Source: Gracilaria gracilis (Eukaryota; Rhodophyta; Florideophyceae; Gracilariales; Gracilariaceae). Taken from it: 64,000 nt of DNA. Of the stretch, positions 51,577 to 61,046 are shown one piece after another. Both the position numbers and the translations under genes were made by a program. The stretch spans positions 248,001 to 312,000 of the forward strand of contig JARGSG010000059.1 in the NCBI GenBank assembly GCA_030374805.1. The letters are read 5' to 3'. A model generated the notes under the pieces. It saw nothing but the letters and a program-made list of their open reading frames with translations. It searched no databases and had not been told where the DNA came from. Position 1 is the first letter of the stretch. The number at the start of each line of letters is the position of its first letter.

Positions 51577-53010
51577 TTAGGGGATGTTGTCGATAATCCC
51601 GTTTGCCATCAAGGCGAGATGTCTTTCTGCCAACCTGAGGATGGTTCTGTTAGCATTACCAATCCTGGAACTGCGCCATGAGACATTCACTACCATTTGG
51701 GTCATAGCCGGAATTGAAACCAATTTGGTGAGCCGTATCTTGTTTGAAACCGTTTCGGTGGGTTTATTGAACCTCTGGCTTCTTACGCCAACCATTTTTG
51801 GTCTGCGTATTACCCAGTATGGCAATACGACCACCTTGACGGAGAGCGGACCGTTCGGGGACCCCTGGCAAAATTGCCTTGACATGTTTGTCAATAAAGT
51901 TGGTCCCGAGGATACAGACTGTCGCCAGACGATCCACCACAAAGAAATTGAGCGTCACCTTCAAGGTTCCAAGTTGTACCACAGTGGTTAACATTCCTCT
52001 AAGGTGCAGTGGGCGCTCATTAAGCGTTCACCAGCGGGTTGATAGTCGGGGCAGGCCGAATGTTCCGCAAGACCGCATCGGGTATGACGCGAGCGTTTAG
52101 CACATTCGGACCGGCCGCCGGTATCGAGTACACACGCAACGGGGACCTGTAGGTAATTGAGAAAGCTTACTGAAGCATTAACTTTATAGTTATTGTACTT
52201 CATTAGACACACCACATTGGGTACATCTGATTCTTCTTTTTCCACCATTAAGGTTTCCCGTTCCGGTATCGACGGGCCTTCCAATTCACGGTTAGGGGTG
52301 GCCCCTACGCTAACCGTTTCGGTGTTTTCCTGCTTCTCCTGAGCGGGACTGTCCTTCTCCAAGATTGGTGTTTCCTCGACGAGATGAACCTGAGATGGTG
52401 ATGGTTGAGCTTGTACCCTCTTTCCAGATCCATATAGGTTACGGTGGTTTTGCTGCCTGGCACTGCTCAGATGTTCGCGCACCCCTGGGGGTATTTTGTC
52501 ACATCTGTTCGCCAGATGGTCTGGCGACAAACAGAGCCAGCAAACCAATCCACCTGTTTGGGGATCACGCATTGCCATAGAGGTAGGTCGGGTAACCGGA
52601 TTGGTTGGTGCTGTAGCATATGAAGATGCTTGAGAACCACCCGTTGAGGTTTGTTGAGTGCTCGCCGCCCTTGGTGGCGACCTTACCGAATCTGGTGGTA
52701 CTGTCGACGACCAATTACCAATGGAGGTGGCTCGTGACTGAGCCTGCGGCGCAGTCACGAGATGAACTGCCATTCCTGTTGGTACGCGAATGAGCGAATC
52801 TCCCTCTGAGGTAGTGCTTTCTTCTAGCTCCAATACTGACCGTTTCGGTTTATCCTTTGAGGTATGGGACGCCGACGGCTTCTTTCCGTGACGGAGAGTG
52901 TCGCCTAGTCCCCTGGGCATAACGGGCAAGCCCATTATAGTCCACCTTACGGTTGTTCGCCAGGTAATTGCGTACCTGCGACCGGATCGCTTTGTCGACA
53001 TTGTCGGCAA
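51577..53010 (-). pseudogene. gag zinc knuckle and aspartic protease
   Basis: A frame from 53010 holds a CCHC knuckle (CWLCLSPDHLANRC, C-x2-C-x4-H-x4-C) for RNA binding, an acidic linker, and the protease active site VACVLDTGG (DTG). The sequence then leaves this frame near 52110; the rest of the protease (VDRLATVCILGTNFID) appears in another frame at about 51994-51764. The knuckle frame overlaps the end of gag in a different frame, so translation would need a programmed shift if the element were intact. Confidence 0.75.
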
Positions 53011-54477
53011 AGAGCGACTTCAACCTACTAGTGGTAAAGACATTACCGCATCGGGTGGCCAGATTCCAAAGGCCCAACGAGAATTCCATTTCGGTTTGGC
53101 TAGAGCGTTGGCGATATGCCTGCACCTCAGCGTAACCTTCCTGGATAACCTCATCGGTAGCGTAAGTTTCCAACATGAAATTAACCACTTCTGGGTACGT
53201 CTCTAACATCTCTGTCCCCTCGTCATCAACCGCCAGGGTATTTCCTCGGAGCCTGCCTTGCAGCAAGTGGTAAGCTTGACCTTTAAGGTAAAACTGGAAT
53301 AACCACATGGCAGCGCCTTCGGAAAAACCATTTTGGTCGCATGCAATCTTGAACTTCTGTAGAAACTCAATTACCGCAATGGGATCATCACCTGTGAAGG
53401 TAGTATCACCCATCTGGAAGCTGAGCTTCTTATGGTGCTTGGTGATCTTCTGCGCAACCTCTTGGGTGTAAGCAGAGGATCGGTTTCTCAACCGATATGA
53501 CCTATAATCAACCGCTTTGGTGAACATATCGTTCAGCGGCTGACGCACCTCTAGGGTTGTATCGGTGTCCGAATCCGAGTCGGACGACTCGTACCGTTTC
53601 TTCTTACCTTTACGGTTTCTCTTTGACGACTTCTTCGCCAACCTGTTCGGTTTCTTCTTGCGTTTACCTTTACGGTCATCATCCGACGATGAACCAGTAT
53701 CGGTATCGGAGCTCGAGGAATCGGGGTCAGAGTCGTAGCCGCGATTCTTTCCCTTTTTCCTCCTCCTTTCTTTACCCTTGCGGTTTCTTCTTCGTCGCCC
53801 CTCATCTGGGTCAGACGAATCGTCCTCAGGTCCACCAGCCTTGGTGTCCTTTCGAACGTTACCTCCAATGGGTGGCAAGTACACGTCTCGAGGGCTCATC
53901 TCTATATGGCTCTCTTGACCTTGCCTTAAACCTTGTAGGTACGCACTATCGGCCGGAATTGGCTTGATTGGTGCGGAAGAACCGGCAGGGATCCCTTGTG
54001 GTATGCGAGTAACCACATTCACCCCAGGGGTTTTGGCTTCCGCCATTCCTTCAGAAACCCAAAGGTCTTGAACCACTCGGTAGATATGCTCCCGGGCACC
54101 CGTTAAGAGGTATGTTTCAACCAATTTAGGTATGCGTTGAGAGAGCTCGTGCACGGCTCGATCAACCACCAAGCGGGTAACGGCGTCCATGTCCATTGAG
54201 GTCATAGCTTCATTAACCGTAGCGGTAAAAAGAGCTTTCGCTCGATCTTCCAATTGGGGCCAAAGGTCCTCAACCGTTGTCGGCAATTCCTTATTAGGTT
54301 CAGGAGCCAACGGTGGCTGAGTGCCGTATCCTTTGAGGTTCCGGCCCGAGGTTGCCGAAGCAACTCCTCGGGATTATCCAGAATGGGTTTAGCGGCCGAA
54401 GCCGCAGCAGAACCCTTGTGGCTAGGTGGCGCGCTAGAGTTACGAGTAATCCTTTTAGGTCTTTCCATAGTGACCAA
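52850..54477 (-). pseudogene. gag capsid region
   Basis: Begins MERPKRITRNSSAPP near 54468, with a frame change near 54320. The main frame (from 54310) has a helical N-terminal part, a Lys/Arg/Ser/Asp-rich linker with RKGKK repeats, then a Ty3-type capsid region (KLSFQMGDTTFTGDDPIAVI, FLQKFKIACDQNGFSEGAAM, LKGQAYHLL). This forms the particle shell. The basic linker is unusually long. Confidence 0.8.
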
Positions 54478-54615
54478 TAGTGGTATCCAATTGCTTCGCG
54501 AGTATTCCTACGAAACCAAATAGGTGTGTGAACTTCCAGAATCCTTTCGAATGTCTTCTGTTCACCAGTAAAGGTACGACAAAAACCAAGAAACTTCTAA
54601 GTCGGGAGACTAAAA
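54478..54615. other. leader between 5' LTR and gag; no standard primer site
   Basis: On the minus strand the sequence after the LTR is TTTTAGTCTCCCGACTTAG. A TGG complementary to a tRNA CCA end is not present at the junction. Confidence 0.5.
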
Positions 54616-55123
54616 TGTCGTACAAATACCGATAAGGTGTGGGGTCCGTCTGGTAGAGGGAGCGCGCGAGGGCTCAACCTAAAGGGGAAAAACACACAAC
54701 CAATATGGTAGTAGGGCACCTGAAACCCGCAGGGGCAAACGGCGGGGCAACTAGTCTAGACCGTGTAGGTGTACGGTAGTAGACGTCGACGCGCGGTAAA
54801 ACCTGAATAGTAATAGAGTAGTAAGTGACCAAGATGGTATAGTTACTGCCCTAATGGTGCCTGACTTTACAATACCCGAGGGGGAAGGCGAGGTGCACCA
54901 CAATATATGCAAGGTGCACCGACGCCGATCTCCCATGCGGGCATGACGTCATCGGCTGTGCCCATGACCTACTGTCATGGGCCAGCAATGCTAAACTATC
55001 CTAGACTATAAATTAGAAATTAGAAATTATAAAATACAGAATACCAATTGGGTACAGTGCAGCCAGCAAGGCGCACCAGTAGGCCCACGTGGCACCAACC
55101 CATTGAGGTCTCATTGTACTACA
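54616..55123 (-). repeat. LTR, right copy (5' LTR relative to gag-pol)
   Basis: 508 bp with the same ends as the left copy. It should hold the promoter for the minus-strand genomic RNA. Confidence 0.95.
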
Positions 55124-55128
55124 CGTTT
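55124..55128. repeat. target site duplication CGTTT (right)
   Basis: Matches 43584-43588. Confidence 0.92.
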
Positions 55129-55650
55129 GAAATCGTCCAGCAAATCCTGGTGTAGGGCAAACATCCACGGCGTTATGCGACGTCCTTTTCCGCCGCGGCT
55201 CTTACAATTGTGTCTCTTGAGCCCATTTTTCGTGACACGTACGAATGAGAACTCTCCTTTTCTTGACATGCTATCCTGCCCGTTGGCTAACATTTGTCGT
55301 TGTTTTCAGTATCTACAGGCTCTTTGGAGGTTGGTTTTGGCACTTTCACGGAAGTATTGGGGGAATTGCCCGACAGCTTGAGAGGGTATATGCGTTGCTT
55401 CTTCAGCAAGATCTCGGTTTATGATCCAGCGTGCGATAGTTGTCCTTTGGGTGTTTGTAAGGACATGTTGTGGTGAACGGCGTGTTTGGCGAGATGAATC
55501 CGGTGTTTTGGATTGGTTCTGCTGATGGTTGTGCTCTATGGACTGCTTGGTTGAGCTTGTCGTTGCAGAAGAGGATGATTCGGTTTGGTTGGTAGGATTG
55601 CTCTGCATCTGTGCGAACGCACTAAGTAAAGGAGAAGCAATGAGCGACAT
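55124..55650 (-). pseudogene. pogo/CENP-B-type transposase, N-terminal part
   Basis: Starts at the ATG at 55650 with a Ser/Gln/Asn-rich leader, then an HTH-like region (LTNTQRTTIARWIINRDL, IPSQAVGQFPQYFRES) as in CENP-B-type transposases. A TGA interrupts the frame at about 55304-55306, in a position where relatives carry Trp. The frame continues on the far side (GEFSFVRVTKNG, then PWMFALHQDLLDDFKR) up to the retrotransposon insertion. Confidence 0.75.
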
Positions 55651-55798
55651 GATCTCGTGTTTGGGAGAAGCTGTCTATGTTTGTTTGAGCAGAGGAAGTT
55701 CTTATATAGATGTCCTGATTTGTATTTGGCCCCCAAAGCACCTGGATCTCATGTTGGCCTACATTAATTGCGTCTCAGATCCAGACGCAGTCACCTTG

Positions 55799-55869
55799 AA
55801 TAGTGTGGTCTACTCTAATTTGTGTTACCACACTAATTGAGAACCCACACTAGTTACAGTGTTGACCTG
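55799..55869. repeat. right TIR and subterminal repeats of the pogo-like element
   Basis: TAGTGTGGTCTACTC, GTTACCACACTAATT and CCCACACTAG words, then the 25-bp TIR ending at 55869. Confidence 0.85.
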
Positions 55870-55889
55870 TAGCTCTACAAGGGTAGACC

Positions 55890-56260
55890 AATCCAAGCGC
55901 CCGTAAACTTTACCCACGCCACTGAGAACGAATACCAGTTTGAGACCGTTATGCATTTTTCGTCTAGGACGTTCTCCGCACGCGCTATATCAAGAGAATC
56001 CTGAGTATAAACACCCCACGGTAGTTCTGTTAGCCAATCCAGGTAGTTCCGAGTCACGTTGTATTCAGAACTTGAAGGTTCTAAGCTACTGAGCTTCTCC
56101 ACCCAGTAGGATTGTATTGAGAGTTTTTCTTATGCAGCATCTCAGAGACCATCAGCAGCTTCTTTTGTTGGGAACTGGAAAGACCGACTTTGCTTGCTAC
56201 TTTGCGAAATCTTTTGACGGCAAGCAATAGTTCCTTCTGGCAACTTGCGCATATCTAGTT
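55890..56260 (-). pseudogene. Lon protease fragment
   Basis: The minus strand reads [29 protein letters not shown], matching the highly conserved segment between the N-terminal domain and AAA module of Lon (family: E-x-x-S-x-E-Y-x-V-x-R-N-Y-L-D-W-L-x-x-L-P-W), followed by [12 protein letters not shown] (family: L-D-I-x-x-A-x-x-x-L-D). Upstream there is a weaker match (KLPEGTIA...) broken by a stop near 56130. It ends before the ATP-binding domain. Lon degrades misfolded proteins in mitochondria or plastids; this is a remnant only, lying directly beside the pogo-like element's right end. Confidence 0.75.
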
Positions 56261-56773
56261 TGTTTTGAAAAGAGAAAGTGCTTGCATATCTGCAAATCCG
56301 CACTGGTGCTCACGATGGTGCCAGAACCGGAGAACATATAAAAGCAAAGCGGAGCTAATGGCAAACGAAAGCAACTTTACTTTCTCAATTGAACAGCTGC
56401 TGAGGCCCATCACCCTTCCTGCGCCTACCAATAGTACTGTAAGGTTATCTAACTGAATACTGATCTTCCGGTCTCGACATGATGTCGTACACAGTCACCA
56501 TCAGCAAAACGAACTTTTCGTCGCGGTGTGTTTAAACGATTGCAAAACGAATAACGATCACTACCGTACAGTTTTGCGCCACGCTTGCCTAGATCGAGAG
56601 GTTGCACCTCGCTTCGCTCTCGCTCTCTCTCTTTTATGAGTGCGCTAGCCATCTCGCTAACGCATACCAGTGCTTGTGCCCGCCCTTTGATTGTTTATCT
56701 GCCCGGATAACTAACCTCTACCCTGGTGTTTTCGGAAAAGCCCTCGCTGTTTCGCCAGAGAGTGAAACAAAAC
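56261..56773. other. gene-less stretch
   Basis: No supported gene. Short CT tract at 56618-56632. Confidence 0.4.
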
Positions 56774-58167
56774 ATGGTCAGTCCTTCTATTGACGATATT
56801 CGGTTCGTTCTAGTAGTCGATCCTACAACCGATCGTCTTCTCGTCTCGGAGAAATCCGTGCTGCCTATAGTTGAATTTGGAAACTGCGGTTCCAATCTCT
56901 GTCAAGAGCTATGCAGCACCGTGCGCAAGATGCTACAGTGCGCTTTTGATCTTGAATATCTTCATATGGAATGCGAAACTCCGGATCAACGTATGGGCCA
57001 ATTCTTCGCTAAACTAGATGTGTTCGAAGCGATTGGAAGCAATAAAGCTGATGCTCCAGATGGATACGTGTGGGTATCTCACAGCGTAGCACAAACCATC
57101 AAAGTATCGCCGCCATGTGACACAGTGTCTGCTTGCTTGGAAGAGTTCACAACAAAAGGGGTGGAGGGAATGAACTCCTCTTGTGCACGGTCGTATATGC
57201 GTACGGGATGGCTTGTTGGCGCTCGCAGTTGGGTTACACAACAGCTGAAAAAGCGAGACTACATATTGGAGAGCATTGTGAAGCTGCGAAGTTTTAGTGA
57301 GAGTTGTTTGCTGCTGGTGAAGACCAAGTGTGGTCTGACGTTCTACATGAAAACCATTTTCCCTTTGTGGGTGTGGAACGAAGTAACAGTATCATGTGCA
57401 CTGAGTGACGTGATGCCTGAACGCTTTCCGAAACCTTTCGCAGTCAATGTGAATGAAAATTGGATATTGATGCGCAATTATGGCGAAGCATTACGTCTCG
57501 GTGAGTGTGATGTGACCAACAACCCTGCCGTTTTTCGGAAGATTCTATCAAGATGGGCTGAGATTCAAGTGGAATCGGTGGGTAGATTGAGGCGTTGAAA
57601 CAAAGAGGAGTCCCTGTGGTCGACGGAGAGACGCTCAAAAGAGAAGTGAGGAGAATGGTGGACTGTCCTGTGTGGTTTGAGACCCAGAGAGCTGGAATGA
57701 GCGAACACCGACGGGAAGAATTCGAAGACGAGGATGCGTACAAAACCGAGTATCTTGGTTATTTGGATCGGTTGTTGGCCAAAGTGTCGACATATAATGT
57801 ACCTTTGCCAATTGTGCATGGAGATCCGCATGATGTGAACACGATTTTTGGCGAGGACGACAAATGTACGTTCATTGACTTGTACTACACGGAGATCTCG
57901 TTTCCATTCATTGACGCCGTACGATTAGTGGGAATCCACCGCACGGAGATATCTAACGGTATATTGGATTTCTACCTGGAGTATTGGACACGTTACGAAA
58001 CTCTTGATAGACTGCGAGAGTTTTGTGAGCTTGTAGGTGAGGTCTCTCGGGTTGAGGGTGATGTGCACAGCTTCAATTGCTTTGAAACCAGTCCCGAATG
58101 CCAAAAGAAGGATTACCGTAGAGAAATGCAGTTTCCGGTATATCGAAGTTTCCCCAGACAGAAGTAG
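56774..58167 (+). pseudogene. APH-family phosphotransferase with N-terminal extension, one-base deletion
   Basis: From the ATG at 56774 the first 110 or so residues form a compact extension (DIRFVLVVDPTTDRLLVSE), perhaps Nudix-like but without a Nudix box. The aminoglycoside-phosphotransferase fold follows: GWLVGARSWVTQQL, a Lys in GLTFYMKTIF where the ATP-binding Lys is expected, NENWILMRNYGEALRLGE, WAEIQVESVGR, the catalytic VHGDPHDVNTIF (family H-G-D-x-H-x-x-N) and TFIDLYYTEISFPFIDAVRL (metal-binding D). Near 57586 the frame shifts by one; both sides align to the family without other gaps, which fits loss of a single base. Closest architecture known to me is in bacteria and cyanobacteria. 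Either a young pseudogene or a sequencing error in a functional gene. Confidence 0.75.
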
Positions 58168-59410
58168 ATATATCGTTGAATGAAGGGAGCGACGCGTGCT
58201 TTTATTGCGAAGCACTAAGTGGCCAAGTGAGTACAACAAGGCTAGATCTGCAGTCTGTTGTGATCATGTGAAGGGAAAGGCTACTGATATGTTGGGAGAC
58301 TGGCAAATCTCACGTGTTTCTAGTACTTCACATATGCTTTTAGGGAATAAAGGGAAGATTCGATGTGTAGATGCTCTTGCACCTACTGCTGTTCCGTGCG
58401 GGGTTCGGCTTTTATTATGCGATAACAACGGCAGCTGGCGATGAAGAGATTGGTGGCCATAAGGGCAAAGAGGGCTAGCTGAATGCAAACCCTTACCGTT
58501 GGTAACTAGAGGAAACGCAATTGCTTTGTCCTGACCTCTTTGACTTGGAATTCTATTCCAGTGGAAATCTTACAAACCTGCCACGTCGATACGCTATGCA
58601 GAGCAGGCCTCCTCAATATTGGCTCGAGGAGACTCGAGATGTTTCTCGCCAAAGGCCTGGGAAGCCAATCCCGTCCGGAGACATGGTTGCGCAAAGAGTA
58701 ATACACTTCAAAGGTCGCTTGGCTGCGTTGCACATGGTCTGCATAGTCACTGCAAGGGTAGTTGCAGGACCAGTACCAAGGGAAACGTTATGTTCAATTC
58801 CGCGACAAAGCTCATGAATAATAGATGCGGTTAGAAGGCGGGCAGTTCATTTCTCCTTGAAATTGCAGAAAGGTTCATAGAGCGCAATACACCAAGGTGC
58901 AAAGGTTTCCATCTACCTTCGACATGTCTGACATATGTAGATGCCGGGTAGCATGTTAGCTGCAGCCGTGTCGCGGATATGATTGTACAGTTAACGTTAA
59001 CAAACGCTACCTTGGCACCGTACCTCGGTATAGTATTAGATCCAGGTCAGTCCAGGGTTTGAGGTGGGCGGTTGTCAACGGAATGTGGAACCGTTGACAA
59101 CGAGGCTCTGCCACATATTTTCAAAGTGGACAAATCAAAAGTGGACATCTCCCTCTGAGCACTCTTTCCACTATCGTGTTCGTTCCACCATGCGCGCCAA
59201 TCATGATGATGATGCGCGCTTCGCCTTCTCGTGATACCGACCGCACTTTCGCAATATGACCGGCGCCGCGCGTGAGTGTTTTCGATAAACACGTGAACCC
59301 CTGCGTTGTACGAGAGTATAAAAGAGGGGCACAATCGGGTATGGACGGACAATGGCGAACATCAACCAGTCTTCAAGATCTGAGTCGTTCCGCTTTTTCG
59401 TTTTATTGCC
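58168..59410. other. gene-less stretch before the flavohemoglobin-like gene
   Basis: No supported gene. Contains the 11-mer motif at 58494-58504 and, near 59005-59035, CTACCTTGGCACCGTACCTCGGTATAG, which holds related half-sites. Confidence 0.4.
58494..58504. promoter_or_regulatory. TACCRACGGTA motif, copy 4
   Basis: Plus strand TACCGTTGGTA, identical to copy 3. No gene starts within 900 bp, so either a distant element, an unrecognised gene or a relic. Confidence 0.3.
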
Positions 59411-60272
59411 ATGGCCATTTCAGAGGAAACTATCGATGTTGTCAGGAACTCTTTACCGCTCTTAAGACAAAGAGGGACTAAAGTCGTAGAGAAATTTTAC
59501 GACACTCTTTTTGAGCGATACCCACAAGTTCGAACGCAGTTCAACACGTAAGTTAAATCTTCAGTGTGATGCAAAACAATGGGGTACACGTCCATACTGA
59601 CGAAACAAATCTCCGATAACGTGCAACAACAGCGATCGACAGAGAGGAGGAAAGACCAAAGAAAACGGCATCCCGGCCCAGGTCTCGAGATTGGCCAATG
59701 CTATCCTTGCGTATGCAAAGAACATTGACAAGGTCGAAGCGCTCTTACCGGCCGTGCGACGTATAGCATATCGTCACATATGCCGAGATGTCCGTGCTGA
59801 ACAATACGCTGCGGTTGGTGAGTGTCTTCTCATCGCCATGAAATTAGAACTGGGGGACATTGCCTCGCAACCGTTTCTAGATGCCTGGAAAGAGGCAATC
59901 CAGAACCTGTCAAACGTATTCATCGATGTGGAGAAAAAGCTGCGCGAGGAACTTGAGGCGAAAGCAGGATACACTGGCCTGGTTGAAATGATTGTGCAAC
60001 AAGTTGAAAAACATGACGACAATACTGTGTTGAGCGTCATTCCAAAGGAACACGATGTTCCGCCGCATGAGGAAGGTCAGTTTGTGGGCATACGGCTTGA
60101 ATACGCGGAGGGAGACCACGGCATGTGTACCATGGATGTGTGGGAGAGTGATGCTGATTGCCTGAAGATTAAAGTGGCAGACAATGAGGAGAGGGCCACA
60201 ATGGCTTTGAAAGGCTGCATCGAGGGCAGCAAGATATGGGTATCTGTGCCATGCGGATCACTCAGAAAGTAG
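59411..60272 (+). CDS. flavohemoglobin-like protein lacking the NAD domain, two exons
   Basis: Exons 59411-59547 and 59633-60272 give 258 aa; the 85-nt intron has GTAAGT and ACAACAG ends and splits a codon in phase 2. The globin domain carries the flavohemoglobin pattern: FYDTLFERYPQVRTQFN with Tyr30 at the distal position, LANAILAYAKNIDKV, LLPAVRRIAYRHICRDVRAEQYAAVGECLL with the proximal His94 and a Tyr at 104. The following segment begins like the FAD-binding barrel (EGQFVGIRLEY) but the R-x-Y-S flavin motif is missing and the protein stops at residue 258 (full length is about 400). Full flavohemoglobins detoxify nitric oxide; this form could bind heme and oxygen or NO but could not draw electrons from NAD(P)H by itself. 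It may be a functional variant or a decaying copy. Confidence 0.75.
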
Positions 60273-60371
60273 GCCCACTGTAATACGTAAACAATGTGAG
60301 ACAGCGCAAGCCAAACCGTGAATGTTCGCAGTCCCCTTGTAGCTCACGTTGGCGACACATCTCCAAAGCGT
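60273..60371. other. convergent spacer
   Basis: 99 bp between two genes ending towards each other. Confidence 0.5.
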
Positions 60372-60698
60372 CTACGCCATGCGCTCAATCTCAGTCAGAG
60401 ACATGGAGCGCACATGCTGTTTAACGTGCTCCTTGATCAGTTGTACCATCTGCCCTCCCCTTTGCTCACCAAGCAAGCTTTCGATGCGATCCCAAACGCT
60501 GCTTGCCTCTGCCGGGAGTTGTGGCGCGCGCGGCGGAGCCTCATTCGGCGTCGACGGCGTTGGCGCGTCACGTGCATCGACATGTGCCGCAACGGCTAGT
60601 CTTGGGCCGGCACGCGCTTCCGGGCCCTGCCAGTCGGGCGATCTGGCGACGGCGAAGGCGCGCGTCTGACGAAAAAGGGCGGCCGGCGTGTAGTCCAT
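60372..60698 (-). CDS. small protein, probably mitochondrial
   Basis: 108 aa from the ATG at 60698 (the frame is also open to an ATG at 60872, giving 167 aa). The N-terminus MDYTPAALFRQTRAFAVARS has the look of a mitochondrial presequence. A Pro/Ala linker follows, then a conserved-looking amphipathic end (SSVWDRIESLLGEQRGGQMVQLIKEHVKQHVRSMSLTEIERMA) predicted as one or two helices. I cannot assign a family. GC content and codon pattern match the housekeeping genes of the window, and it diverges from the MED12-like gene. Confidence 0.5.
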   Translation of the reverse strand: MDYTPAALFRQTRAFAVARSPDWQGPEARAGPRLAVAAHVDARDAPTPSTPNEAPPRAPQLPAEASSVWDRIESLLGEQRGGQMVQLIKEHVKQHVRSMSLTEIERMA

Positions 60699-61046
60699 CC
60701 CTGAAGCGAGTCTGCGTGGCGTTCCGGCAAAAAGGTGAGTAGCCAAGGAGGCGCAGTGCGCTGGTCCTGATCGCACCGCCTTCGCTGTCGCTGCTTTTGA
60801 GTCAAAGTTGTGAAGCGCAGCCACTTTGCTCCACTGGTGCCGTGTGCCCCAAAATTTTTTGCATGAATTCATCAAGTCGCGTCACTGCGAAAGACGCAAT
60901 CATCCGCTCACGCATGCTCTCCAAACGCGGCCACGCCGCCATCTCCACCTATCTGCCAGTCGCCGCCCCCACACATCCATCCCTCCAGCGCTTCTTCCCT
61001 GCTGCATCTCACGCCCGCAGCCAACGCACTCGCCTCCGCCGCCGCT
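60699..61046. promoter_or_regulatory. divergent promoter region, small protein / MED12-like gene
   Basis: Up to 348 bp between head-to-head starts. C-rich on the plus strand near the MED12-like start; no TATA-like word noted. Confidence 0.4.

Larger units (their letters stand above)
43589..55123 (-). mobile_element. Ty3/gypsy LTR retrotransposon, chromovirus type, with antisense ORF
   Basis: 11,535 bp bounded by 508-bp LTRs and a 5-bp CGTTT duplication. Order on the minus strand from right to left: LTR, gag (54477-52850), zinc knuckle and protease (53010-51577), reverse transcriptase and RNase H (to 49385), integrase (to 48826) and chromodomain (to 48005). A large plus-strand ORF (44675-47137) and a purine tract follow before the other LTR. 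The order protease-RT-RNase H-integrase plus a C-terminal chromodomain defines Ty3/gypsy chromoviruses. It is inserted in the pogo-like transposase; the transposase frame is continuous once the element and one duplication are discounted. Internal ORFs carry several frame changes. Confidence 0.95.
42277..55871 (-). mobile_element. Tc1/pogo-like DNA transposon (TA target site), interrupted by a Ty3 retrotransposon
   Basis: Both ends show a TA dinucleotide followed by a 25-bp perfect terminal inverted repeat: CAGGTCAACACTGTAACTAG with 5 more bases at 42279-42303, and its reverse complement at 55845-55869. Flanking TA occurs at 42277-42278 and 55870-55871, the target duplication of the Tc1/mariner/pogo superfamily. 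Removing the nested element (43589-55128) leaves about 2.05 kb, a normal size. The transposase runs on the minus strand. Copies of TAGTGTGG/CCACACTA lie just inside both ends. Confidence 0.9.

Noticed and set aside
3355..55306. Several in-frame stops (TAG, TAA, TGA) in conserved proteins, suggesting a reassigned genetic code
   Set aside because: All three codons also end intact genes here, and the interrupted genes carry frameshifts or truncations as well. Pseudogene decay explains them.
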